Source: CAVOOW01 sp963697675 (GTDB lineage Bacteria; Actinomycetota; Actinomycetes; JACCUZ01). Taken from it: 64,000 nt of DNA. The notes below the pieces were generated by a model that saw nothing but the letters and a program-made list of their open reading frames with translations, made no database searches and was not told the DNA's origin. Both the position numbers and the translations under genes were made by a program. Where the stretch lies: the NCBI GenBank assembly GCA_963697675.1, contig CAVOOW010000003.1, positions 310,001 to 374,000 of the forward strand, written 5' to 3'. Of this stretch, positions 19,390 to 27,969 are shown piece by piece; position 1 is the stretch's first letter, and each line of letters begins with the position of its first letter.

Positions 19390-20583
19390 TCATCCGAGCA
19401 CCGCGTGCAGGTCGACGACGTCGCCGATGACGACAACGGCAGGAGGTTGCACGTCCCGTTCGCGGGCGAGGTCGGCGATCGTCGCGAGCGTGCCCGTGGT
19501 GGTGCGCTGGCGGTCGGTGAAGCCGGACTCGATCACCGCTGCTGGCGTGCTTGCGGCCTTGCCGTGCTCGATGAGCGCGGCCGTGGCGGCGCCGAGGGTG
19601 CTGACACCCATGAGCAGTACGAGGGTGCCGTCGAGGCCGGCCAGCGACGCCCAGTCGAGCCCTTCGTGGCCGGACGCGATCGTGACCTGTCGGGCGAGGC
19701 CTCGATGCGTCACCGGGATGCCTGCGGCGGCGGGGACCGCGACGGCGCTGGTGACGCCGGGCACGACCTCGACGGTGACACCGGCGGCGACGCAGGCAAG
19801 GGCCTCCTCGCCGCCGCGGCCGAGCACGAAGGGGTCGCCGCCCTTGAGGCGCACGACCCGGCGGCCGTCGAGCGCGTGCTCGACGAGCAGCCGGTTGATC
19901 TCCTCCTGCGGCAGCGGGTGGTGCCCTGCCGTCTTGCCGACGTCGATGACGACGACCGACGGGTCGAGCTCGTCGAGCAGCGCGCGCGGGGCAAGCCGGT
20001 CGACCAGCACGATGTCGGCCTCGGCGAGCAGTCGGCGGCCGCGGGTCGTGACCAGGCCGGGATCGCCGGGGCCGCCACCGACCAGGGCGACGGAGCCGGT
20101 GGTCGCGGGCCGGTGCGGGCGCAGCGGCAGCTCCCCGGCGTCCAGGGCTAGCGAGATCGCGTCGCGAAGAGTGGTTGCGCGCCGCGGGTCGCCGCCCGCG
20201 GTGACCGCGACAGTGACCTCGCCGGCGCGCGTCACGGCCGGTGTCCAGGCCGCGGAGCGAGCAGCATCGTCGGCACGGACGCACCACACGTGCGCTGCCT
20301 CGGCGTCAGCGGCGACGAGGTCATCGGTGGCGCGGTCTCCGGTGGCTGTGTGCACGAGCCAGGCCCCGTCGAGGTCGCCCGTGAGGTAGTCGCGTGCCTG
20401 CCATGTGACGCGGCCGTCCTGCGCGAAGTCGGAGAGGTCCTCACACACGGAGGGCGCGACGACGTACACCTGAGCCTTGGCAGTGACCAGCGCTCGCGCG
20501 CGACGAGCAGCCACCGGCCCGCCGCCGACGACGACGACCCGGCGGCCGGCGACGTCGAGCGTGAGCGGGTAGGAGGGTGGCAC
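19390..20583 (-). CDS. cysG: siroheme synthase: precorrin-2 dehydrogenase fused to uroporphyrinogen-III C-methyltransferase
   Basis: A 397-residue fusion. Residues 1-150 form the NAD-binding precorrin-2 dehydrogenase half with VVVVGGGPVAARRARAL and ARDYLTGDL. Residues 160-397 are the SAM-dependent methyltransferase with VALVGGGPGDPGLVTTRG, VVRLKGGDPFVLGRGGEE and PGVTSAVAVPAAAGIPVTHR. It makes precorrin-2 from uroporphyrinogen III and oxidises it to sirohydrochlorin. The ferrochelatase step would be done by the CbiX-like neighbour. It is three bases downstream of cysH, and all lie on one strand. The symbol is used for the fusion; the order of halves matches E. coli CysG. Confidence 0.92.
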   Translation of the reverse strand: MPPSYPLTLDVAGRRVVVVGGGPVAARRARALVTAKAQVYVVAPSVCEDLSDFAQDGRVTWQARDYLTGDLDGAWLVHTATGDRATDDLVAADAEAAHVWCVRADDAARSAAWTPAVTRAGEVTVAVTAGGDPRRATTLRDAISLALDAGELPLRPHRPATTGSVALVGGGPGDPGLVTTRGRRLLAEADIVLVDRLAPRALLDELDPSVVVIDVGKTAGHHPLPQEEINRLLVEHALDGRRVVRLKGGDPFVLGRGGEEALACVAAGVTVEVVPGVTSAVAVPAAAGIPVTHRGLARQVTIASGHEGLDWASLAGLDGTLVLLMGVSTLGAATAALIEHGKAASTPAAVIESGFTDRQRTTTGTLATIADLARERDVQPPAVVVIGDVVDLHAVLG

Positions 20584-20586
20584 CGG

Positions 20587-21342
20587 TCAGCTCGAGACGA
20601 GGTGGATGCCGCACTCGGACTTGCCCGAGCCGGCCCAACGCCCGTCTCGCACGCCTTCGCCGTCGGACACCCGCCGGGTGCAGGGGAAGCAGCCGATCGA
20701 GGCGAAGCCGTCCATCAGCAACGTGTTGACGAGGATGTTGTTCTTCTCGATGTAGGCGTCGACGCGGTCCTGTGTCCAGCGGGCGATCGGGTTGATCTTG
20801 ACCTTGCCGTTGCGCTTGTCCCAGTCGACGACCGGAGTGATCGACCGGGCGAAGGACTCGTCGCGACGCAGGCCGCTGGCCCAGGCGTCGTAGTCGGCGA
20901 GTGCTGCGTCCAGCGGGGCGACCTTGCGGAGCGCGCAGCAGCGGTCGGGGTTGCTCGCGAACAGGTCCTGGCCCTCGGTGGCGTCCTGCTGGGCGACGGT
21001 CTGGGCGGGCTCGGCGGTCACGATGTTGAGCCGGCCGCGGTAGGTCGCTGCCACGGCGTCGCGCATGGTCAGCGTCTCGTCGAAGTGATAGCCGGTGTCG
21101 AGGAACACGACATCGGTGCCGGGCGCGTTGCGTGCGAACAGGTCGATGAGCACGGCGTCGGACATCGACGAGGTCATGGCCAGGCGCGAGCCGAACGTGC
21201 GGGCCGCCCACTTGATGATGACCTCGGCGGGTGCCTCTTCGAGCCGCCAGGCGGCCCGGCGGGCAAGCGCCATGCGGTGCTCGTCGAGCCCGACGGGCTC
21301 GGCGACCTCGAAGGGCACCAGGCTGAGCAGTTCGGCGGTCAT
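20587..21342 (-). CDS. cysH: phosphoadenylyl/adenylyl-sulfate reductase, iron-sulfur type
   Basis: CysH reduces activated sulfate to sulfite with thioredoxin. The 251-residue protein has SMSDAVLIDLFA for substrate binding, a Cys pair at 135-136 (DRCCALRK), CFPC at 218-221 and the catalytic ECGIH with C244. Cys pair plus CxxC bind a 4Fe-4S cluster, typical of enzymes that use adenylyl sulfate (APS). This form is the actinobacterial norm. The start ATG overlaps the stop of the zinc-ribbon peptide gene, so the two are translationally coupled. cysG follows at three bases. Confidence 0.93.
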   Translation of the reverse strand: MTAELLSLVPFEVAEPVGLDEHRMALARRAAWRLEEAPAEVIIKWAARTFGSRLAMTSSMSDAVLIDLFARNAPGTDVVFLDTGYHFDETLTMRDAVAATYRGRLNIVTAEPAQTVAQQDATEGQDLFASNPDRCCALRKVAPLDAALADYDAWASGLRRDESFARSITPVVDWDKRNGKVKINPIARWTQDRVDAYIEKNNILVNTLLMDGFASIGCFPCTRRVSDGEGVRDGRWAGSGKSECGIHLVSS

Positions 21343-21488
21343 GTCTTCACAACCAATCCGACTAGTTTCAGGCTGAACACTCGGGTGCAGGACTGGCAGT
21401 GCCAGGCGCCGTGCGCGTCTTCGTGCGGTCGCAGGTCCTCGTCGCCGCAGAACGGGCAGTAGAAGGGCACCGCTCTCTGCTCACTCAT
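21339..21488 (-). CDS. 49-residue zinc-ribbon peptide between sir and cysH
   Basis: A short gene from ATG 21488 with its stop overlapping the cysH start (ATGA). The peptide opens with MSEQRAVPFYCPFCGDEDL and then has WHCQSCTRVFSLKLVGL. The two CxxC pairs, about 25 residues apart, form a likely zinc ribbon. Similar short proteins sit between sir and cysH in other actinobacteria, as I recall. A role in electron transfer or in metal or iron-sulfur handling is possible but is inference. The strict coupling to cysH argues that it is a real, conserved part of the operon. Confidence 0.8.
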   Translation of the reverse strand: MSEQRAVPFYCPFCGDEDLRPHEDAHGAWHCQSCTRVFSLKLVGLVVKT

Positions 21489-21539
21489 TTGGGGCCCCCG
21501 CGGGATCGTGAGCGCAGCGAGCGACTTCGTGGGGATGAC

Positions 21540-23240
21540 TCATGTCAGGGCCCCCTCGTCTGCTCGGGCCACCCATTGGGCGAACCGCTCGCCCGTGCGG
21601 CGCTGCTCGTCGAAGTTGCGCACGACGCGCTCGATGTAGTCGGGCACCTGGTCGGCGGTGATCTTGTGGCCGCGCAGCTTGCGTCCGAAGCCGGCGTCGA
21701 GCCCGAGGCCGCCGCCGAGGTGGACCTGGAAGCCCTCGACCTGGTTGCGGTCGGCGTCGAGGACGAGCATGCCCTTGAGGCCGATGTCGGCGACCTGCAC
21801 GCGGGCACAGGAGTTGGGGCAGCCGTTGACGTTGATGGTGAGCGGCTCGTCGAAGTCGGGCAGCCGCTGCTCGAGCTCGTCGATGATCTTGTGCGCGCGA
21901 GCCTTCGTCTCGATGATGGCCAGCTTGCAGAACTCGATGCCGGTGCAGGCCATCGTGTTGCGCCGGAAGGTCGTGGGCCGGGCGCGCAGGCCGAGCGCGT
22001 CGGCGGCGGCGACCAGCGAGTCGACCCGGTCGGCCGCGACGTCGAGCACGATCAGCTTCTGGTGAGGAGTCGTACGGACGCGCCGCGAACCGTGCTGCTC
22101 CGCGATGTCGGCGAGCCGGGCCAGGATCGTGCCGGACACCCGGCCAGCCGTGGGGGCGAGCCCGACGTAGTAGCGGCCGTCCTTCTGACGGTGTACGCCG
22201 ACGTGGTCGCTCGGGCCGTAGGGCACGGGGGGAGCCGGGCCGTCGGTCAGCGTGCGGTGGAGGTATTCCTGCTCGAGCACCTCGCGGAACCGCTCGATGC
22301 CCCAGTCGGCGACCAGGAACTTGATGCGGGCGCGGGTGCGCAGCCGCCGGTAGCCGTAGTCGCGGAAGACGCCGACGACACCGGCCCAGATGTCCGGGAT
22401 CTCGTCGATCGTGGCGAACACACCGAGGCGCTGGGCCAGCATCGGGTTGGTCGAGAGGCCGCCGCCGACCCAGACGTCGAAGCCGGGGCCGAGCTCGGGG
22501 TGCTGGACACCGATGAACGAGATGTCGTTGACCTCGTGCGCGACGTCCTGCACCGGGGAGCCGCTGATCGCGGTCTTGAACTTGCGGGGCAGGTTGGAGA
22601 ACTCCGGCGAGCCGATGAACCGCTCGTTGATCGCCTTGATCGCCGGGGTTCCGTCGATGATCTCGTCGGCGGCGATGCCGGCGACGGGCGAGCCGAGGAT
22701 CACGCGCGGGGTGTCGCCGCAGGCCTCGGTCGTGGACAGGCCGACCGCCTCGAGCCGCTGCCAGATCTCGGGGACGTCCTCGATGCGGATCCAGTGCAGC
22801 TGGACGTTCTGCCGGTCGGTGACGTCGGCAGTGTCGCGGCCGAACTCCTGTGCGATCTCGGCAACGACGCGCAGCTGCTCGGTGCTGAGCTGGCCTCCGT
22901 CGATGCGCACCCGCAGCATGAAGAACTCGTCGTCGAGCTCGTGCGGCTCGAGGATCGCGGTCTTCCCGCCGTCGATGCCGGGCTTGCGCTGGGTGTAGAG
23001 CCCCCACCAGCGCATCCGGCCACGCAGGTCGGCCGGGTCGATGGAGGCGAAGCCGGCCTTCGAGTAGATGTTCTCCACGCGGGCGCGCACGTTGAGGCCG
23101 TCGTCGTCCTTCTTGACCCGCTCGTTGGGCGTGAGCGGCTCGAGGTGGCCCAGGGCCCACTGACCCTGGCCCTTGTGCGCAGTGTTCTTCCGCGCTGGGC
23201 TCAGGGCCGGGCTCTGGGGAGGACTTTCGGGGGGCGCCAT
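21540..23240 (-). CDS. sir: ferredoxin-dependent sulfite reductase (siroheme, 4Fe-4S)
   Basis: This enzyme reduces sulfite to sulfide with six electrons from ferredoxin. The 566-residue protein has the siroheme/4Fe-4S cysteines in ACTGIEFC near residues 431-437 and NGCPNSCAR near 473-477. Duplicated ferrodoxin-like halves are seen as DRQNVQLHWIRIED and TPHQKLIVLDV. ATG 23240 has GGAG ten bases upstream. The Pro-rich first 30 residues are probably disordered. Ferredoxin-nitrite reductase is a close relative, but the neighbours cysH and siroheme genes point to sulfite. A Cys-rich-type leader peptide lies 107 bases upstream. Confidence 0.92.
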   Translation of the reverse strand: MAPPESPPQSPALSPARKNTAHKGQGQWALGHLEPLTPNERVKKDDDGLNVRARVENIYSKAGFASIDPADLRGRMRWWGLYTQRKPGIDGGKTAILEPHELDDEFFMLRVRIDGGQLSTEQLRVVAEIAQEFGRDTADVTDRQNVQLHWIRIEDVPEIWQRLEAVGLSTTEACGDTPRVILGSPVAGIAADEIIDGTPAIKAINERFIGSPEFSNLPRKFKTAISGSPVQDVAHEVNDISFIGVQHPELGPGFDVWVGGGLSTNPMLAQRLGVFATIDEIPDIWAGVVGVFRDYGYRRLRTRARIKFLVADWGIERFREVLEQEYLHRTLTDGPAPPVPYGPSDHVGVHRQKDGRYYVGLAPTAGRVSGTILARLADIAEQHGSRRVRTTPHQKLIVLDVAADRVDSLVAAADALGLRARPTTFRRNTMACTGIEFCKLAIIETKARAHKIIDELEQRLPDFDEPLTINVNGCPNSCARVQVADIGLKGMLVLDADRNQVEGFQVHLGGGLGLDAGFGRKLRGHKITADQVPDYIERVVRNFDEQRRTGERFAQWVARADEGALT

Positions 23241-23310
23241 TGGTGCGGGACTCCGGACGGGAGGGGCGCACAGGTTCGCGCTGGTTTCCGCTGGTGTGGC
23301 GGGTCAGACC

Positions 23311-23327
23311 GGCGCGGACCGCGCGCC
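23311..23327 (-). promoter_or_regulatory. GC-rich hairpin between leader peptide and sir
   Basis: Arms ggcgcg and cgcgcc pair around a five-base loop, in the 107 bases that separate the leader peptide stop from the sir start. Its place suits an attenuator structure whose folding depends on ribosomes stalling on the leader peptide. No uridine run follows it, so simple intrinsic termination is not shown. Confidence 0.4.
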
Positions 23328-23347
23328 GTCGGCTGGGACGGGGCGGG

Positions 23348-23431
23348 TCAGCCAGCCATACAGACCGCGGTGGACACGCGACCGAGGTCGACGTGCAGGC
23401 GCTCCACGAGGAACGCAACAAAGGCGGTCAT
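23348..23431 (-). CDS. putative cysteine-responsive leader peptide of the sulfur operon
   Basis: A 27-residue frame upstream of sir whose end reads LHVDLGRVSTAVCMAG. The pattern HVDLxRV-S/T-xA-x-C matches the short leader peptides annotated ahead of sulfur-assimilation genes in Streptomyces and relatives. In mycobacteria, Cys-codon leader frames attenuate such operons in response to cysteine. Start is uncertain: ATG 23431 is given, but GTG at the ninth codon would give a shorter peptide, and leaderless starts are common. One Cys codon is seen near the end. It would couple sulfur supply to expression of sir-cysH-cysG. Confidence 0.65.
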   Translation of the reverse strand: MTAFVAFLVERLHVDLGRVSTAVCMAG

Positions 23432-23650
23432 GCAGGTCAGAGTGCCATTAGTCTCACGTTCACGTCCACGGGGTGCCAGCATCTGGTACGAAGCTGCCAT
23501 CCCACCCGACAAGGTGGACAAACCCTGGTCGGACACGTCGGCAGCACTCTGCCTCGTCGTGGAAAACGACCGTGTCATGCCAAGTGCCAACCGGGCCGGT
23601 CCCGGGATGATTCCGCCTGGCGCACGACTTCGCCCTCGCGACGAGCGACC

Positions 23651-23769
23651 TTCGTCGCGCCGCCCGACGAGTCGCGCAGAAGGTCGCTGGTCGGCGAAGG
23701 GTCAGCCTCGGAGCACTTCGTCCACCGCCCGGCGAGTCGCGCAGAAGGTCGCTGGTGACGAAGGGTCAG
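23651..23769. repeat. two direct copies of a ~54-bp repeat
   Basis: Copy one is 23651-23705 and copy two 23717-23769. They share gagtcgcgcagaaggtcgct and end with cgaagggtcag. A few mismatches lie in the centre. The second copy covers the stop codon of the AidB-like gene. A short inverted repeat, agcgaccttc at 23645-23654 and gaaggtcgct in copy one, allows a stem. The rest of the 334-base gap 23432-23765 holds no gene that I can support, only the region upstream of the leader peptide. Confidence 0.75.
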
Positions 23770-25422
23770 GGGAGGCGGGGAGTTGCGCGGGCCACGATCG
23801 CCGCGGTGTCCAGGCCGCTCGGCAGGGTGCCGAAGGCGTGGCCCCAGTCGCCGTCGAGCCGGGTCGCGCAGAACGCGTCGGCCACTGGCTGCGGTGCGTG
23901 GCGCACGAGCAGCGAGCCTTGCAGTACGAGGGCCATCGACTCGACCAGGCGCCGCGCCCCGGCTTCGTCGGCCTCCTCGACTCCCTTGCGGCAGCGGTCG
24001 ACGGCCGCGTCGAGGCGCGGATCTGCGCCGGACGCCAGCGTGACCTCGGCGAAGAAGGCCTCGACGCTCGCCGGCTCGCGGGCCAGCGCGCGCAGGACGT
24101 CGAGCGCGTTGACGTTGCCCGACCCTTCCCAGATGGAGTTGAGCGGGGCCTCGCGATAGAGACGGGGCAGGCCGCTCTCCTCGACGTAGCCGTTGCCGCC
24201 CAGGCACTCGAGCGCCTCGCCGACCAGCACCGGTGTCCGCTTGCAGACCCAGTACTTCCCGACGGCGACGCCGAGCCGGCGGAAGGCACGCTCGCCCGCG
24301 TCGGCCGCCGAAGCCGCGCCGACGCCACTGGGTGCGTCGAACGAGGTAGCCAGCCGCATCGCGAGGGCCGTGGCCGCCTCGGACTCGATCGCGAGGTCGG
24401 CCAGAACCGCCCGCATGAGCACCTTGTCGGCGAGCAGCGAGCCGAACGCCGACCGGTGCGCGGCATGGTGGGTGGCTTGCGCGACGGCCCCGCGCATCAG
24501 GGCCGTGGACCCGAGGACGCAGTCGAGGCGGGTCATCGACACCATCTCGATGATCGTGGCGACCCCGCGGCCCTCCTGCCCCGAGCTGGCGCGCCCAGGT
24601 CCGGTCCAGCTCGATCTCCGCCGACGCGTTCGACCGGTTGCCGAGCTTGTCCTTGAGCCGCTGGATGCGGAACGTGTTGCGCGAGCCGTCGGGCAGCACC
24701 CGAGGCACGACGAAGCAGGTGAGCCCCGCGGGTGCCTGGGCCAGCACGAGGAACACATCGCACATCGGTGCCGAGCAGAACCATTTGTGACCGGTGAGCG
24801 CCCACTCGCCGTCCGCCGCGAGCGGCTCGGCCCGCGTCGTGTTGGCCCGTACGTCGGAGCCGCCCTGCTTCTCGGTCATGCCCATGCCCGCCAGCAGGCC
24901 GGACTTGGTGGACGGCGAGCACAACCTGGCGTCGTACGACGTCGTGGTCAGCCCAGGCTCGAACTCCGCGGAAAGTGCCGGGTCGGCGCGCAGGGCCGGG
25001 ACGGCGGCGTAGGTCATCGAGACCGGGCAGCCGTGCCCCGCCTCGACCTGCGACCAGACCACGAAGCCGGCCGCACGGCGCAGGTGCGGGCCTGGCGCGC
25101 TGTCCCGCCAAGGCGTGCCGTGCAGGCCGTGGGAGGTGGCCACGCCGAGCAGGGCGTGCCAGGCGGGGTGGAAGTCGACCTCGTCGACGCGGTTGCCGTA
25201 GCGGTCGTGCGTACGAAGGGTCGGCGGGTGCGCGTTGGCCTGAACGCCCCAGAGCTGCGCCTGTTCGGTGCCGGCGAGCACGCCCAGGTTTGTCAACGAC
25301 GCCACGGCAGCCGCGCCGCCGTACCGCTGGACTGCTTCGACCAGAGCGGCGTCCGTGGCGAGGACGTCGTGCCCGACCAGCGGTGGAGGTTGGTTCGTCA
25401 CCTCATGGGTCGCGGCGCTCAC
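23766..25422 (-). CDS. acyl-CoA dehydrogenase family, AidB-like, one frameshift
   Basis: The start region reads HEVTNQPPPLVGHDVL, close to the E. coli AidB pattern, followed by GMGMTEKQGGSDVRAN and FRIQRLKDKLGNRSNASAE. One extra base near 24590 moves the frame to GRGVATIIEMVSMTRLD, ALECLGGNGYVEESGLPR and IWEGSGNVNALDVLR, the catalytic and FAD-contact region. Repaired length is about 551 residues, matching AidB (541). AidB is a flavoprotein of the adaptive response to alkylation that also binds DNA; this is family knowledge. The GTG start at 25422 is only 19 bases from the start of the divergent yihY gene. Confidence 0.85.
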
Positions 25423-25441
25423 TTGGCCTACCGTAGAGGGC

Positions 25442-26497
25442 GTGGCCGCCGCGATCGTTCGCACCGACGCTGCAGGCAGGCGTTCACGACGTCGTGCCCG
25501 CAGGGTCATCTGGCATCTGATCCGCGAGACCACCGTCGGTCTGTTTCCGCTATCGCGTCACAGGGCTCGCCGCCGAGGCGGGCTTCTTCGCCCTGCTCTC
25601 CCTGCCGCCGCTGCTGTTGGGGCTGGTCGGGTCGATCGGCTATCTCGGCAACTGGGTCGGCTCCGACGTCGTCGAGCAGGTGCAGAAGAGCATCATCGAC
25701 GGGTCCGTCGCAGGTCCTCACGTCCGACGTCGTCAACGACGTCATCAAGCAGACCCTGACCGACGTGTTCGACGGCGGCCGTTTCGACATCGTCTCCATC
25801 GGCTTCGTGATCGCGCTCTGGTCGGGGTCGCGAGCGCTCAACGTGTTCATCGACACGATCTCGATCATGTACGGGCTCGGCGGCAAGCGCGGGATCATCC
25901 GCACGCGGATCCTGTCGTTCAGCCTCTATGTCGGCGCGGTCGTCGTCGGCTCGGTCGTCGTGCCGCTGATCCTGGTCGGCCCGACGTTGATCGGCAAGAT
26001 GTTGCCCGAGCAGGTGGACTTCCTCGAACTCGCTCTACTGGCCGGTGGCCTCGCTGCTTTCCGTGCTGTCGCTGACGTCGCTCTATCACATCAGCGCGCC
26101 CGTGAAGACGCCGTGGCGACGCGATCTGCCCGGAGCGCTGCTCACCATCACCATCTGGTTCCTCGGCAGCTATGTCGTGCGCTGGGTCATCGAGATCTCC
26201 GTCGGTGGGACGTCGATCTACGGCCCGCTCGCCGCGCCGATCGTGCTGATGATCTGGCTCTACGTGCTCTCGATCGCCGTGCTCATCGGCGCCGCACTCA
26301 ACGCGGCCGTCGAGTCCCTCTGGCCGCTTCGCGACCTGGAGGCCGTCCGGCAGGCCGCGATCGAGGAGCAGAAGCCCGGACCTGACGGCCGGCGGCGCGT
26401 CATGAAGCGCCCGGGGCTGGACACGGGCGAGATCGACCTGCCGCCCAACCGGCCGCCGGCGGAAAATCCGTTGGCTCCGACTGCCGAGCAGCGCTAG
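25442..26497 (+). CDS. YihY/BrkB family membrane protein, about three frameshifts
   Basis: The frame begins at GTG 25442 with RVIWHLIRETTVGLF. An extra base near 25550 leads to RYRVTGLAAEAGFFALLSLPP, another near 25712 to LTSDVVNDVIKQTLTDVFDGG and a third near 26045 to LLSVLSLTSLYHISAP. The signature AEAGFFALLSLPPLLLGL and the later TIWFLGSYVVRWVIEI are typical of this six-helix family. It was once linked to RNase BN by error, and its function is unresolved. Repaired length about 350 residues. The C-terminal tail is Pro-rich and cytoplasmic. Divergent from the AidB-like gene with almost no space between. Confidence 0.82.
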
Positions 26498-26683
26498 CGT
26501 TTCCCTAGCGTCAGTAAACAGCCGCGATATCGCCCGCAGCAGGCCCTGTCCGTCGAGGGGCCGAGACCGGAAGGGAGTGTGCGCCATGACTGTCGTGCGC
26601 GTTGTCCCCGTCCGTCTCCTCGGCGCCCGCTGACCGACCCGCGTCACCAGCAGCGCCTCCGCTCCCGCGAAGGGCCACCACCG

Positions 26684-27831
26684 GTGAACTCGACCAACAC
26701 ACCTGACTCCAGCTTCACTCCTCGTCTCACTGACACACTCCACTCTCCACGCCAGCAGCGGGGAACCGCCTTGACCTCGCGTCCCTCGGCTGGGACGACG
26801 GTCACGCCGCTGCCTTCCAGCCCTATGAGCACGACGGGCAGGTCGCGGCCCGCGTCACGCGCATCGACCGTGGCGCCTGCGACGCGCTTGGTGCCGACGG
26901 CCCGGTCCGCGCGACATTCTCCGGCGCGCTCCTGCAGGCAGGTGCCAGCGACCCGGTCGCCACCCCGTGCGTCGGGGACTGGATCGTCGTGCGCTCATGG
27001 GCGGATGCGCGGGTTACCGCCGAGGCAGTCCTGCCTCGACGAACGGCCTTCGTACGCGCCGCCGTCACGCCCGGGGCGTCGTACGGCCAAGTACTGGCAG
27101 CCAACGTCGACGTGGCGGTCGTCACCGAGGGCCTGCACCCGGAACCCGATCTCGGCCGGATCGAGCGGTTCCTCGCCCTCGCCTGGGAGAGCGGTGCCAC
27201 GCCGCTGGTCGTGCTGACGAAGGCCGACCTCGTGCCCGACGCCGCCCATCTGCGCGACGACGTCGCGACCGCAGCGCCCGGCGTCGATGTGCTGGCCGTG
27301 AGCGCGGCGACCGGCGAGGGGATGTCGGACCTGGCTGCCCACGTCGTGGCAGGTCGGACGCTCGCGCTGCTCGGTCCGTCCGGCGCGGGGAAGTCGACGC
27401 TGACCAACGCCTTGGCGGGGGAGGCGGTCATGTTCACCCGCGAGCTGCGCGCCGACGGCAAGGGCCGGCACACGACCGTGCACCGCGAGCTCGTCGTGCT
27501 GCCCGGCGGTGGCCTGATCGTCGACACGCCGGGGCTGCGCAGCGTCGGCCTGACCGACGTCTCCGAGTCGCTCGACATGGTCTTCGCCGAGGTCGAGGCG
27601 CTCGCGGCGCAGTGCCGGTTCGCCGACTGCGAGCACCGCACCGAGCCCGACTGTGCTGTGCTCGCGGCGCTGGAGACCGGTGAGCTCTCGGAGCGGCGCT
27701 GGGAGAGCTATGTGAAGCTCGGCCGGGAGGCCCGCTGGATGGCGATGCGCCACGACGCCCGGCTGCGCGCCGAGGAGCGCACCAAGTGGAAGCGGATCAC
27801 CAAGGACTACCGCAACCGCCTCCGCCCCTGA
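26684..27831 (+). CDS. rsgA: ribosome small-subunit-dependent GTPase, one frameshift
   Basis: RsgA is a circularly permuted GTPase that helps 30S subunit maturation. The OB-fold part reads DLASLGWDDGHAAAFQPY and GDWIVVRSW. Then come TKAD (G4), GPSGAGKST (G1) and DTPGLRS (G3), in the permuted order, and the zinc motif CRFADCEHRTEPDC. There is no start codon in frame near the OB fold. GTG 26684 lies in another frame with a GAAGGG site upstream, and one missing base near 26757 would join them. Repaired length about 380 residues. Otherwise the frame is clean to 27831. Confidence 0.88.
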
Positions 27832-27855
27832 CCGCCGCCGCCGCCCCCGCCCCGC

Positions 27856-27943
27856 CCCGCAGTTGACCACGTTTGGTAGGCGAGGCGTCGCGTCAGCAGG
27901 CGTGCATGCCTACTGAGGCGACTGTTCGCCTACTGAAGCAACC
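27856..27943 (+). repeat. 88-bp dispersed repeat, copy 1
   Basis: It starts cccgcagttgaccacgtttg and ends in cctactgaagc. The inner part repeats cctactgaggcgac. The reverse complement occurs at 31096-31183 with about seven mismatches. Copy 1 lies just after rsgA and before the minus-strand unknown gene. No transposase or target-site duplication is seen, so I call it a dispersed intergenic repeat rather than an IS end. Confidence 0.85.
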
Positions 27944-27969
27944 CGGGCGGTCAGCTCGACCGGCAACGG

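Noticed and set aside
21399..24656. A continuous plus-strand frame of more than 1000 codons across the sulfur operon
   Set aside because: It is antisense to sir, cysH and the leader, and its product is low-complexity with no motif. High GC removes stop codons on the opposite strand.
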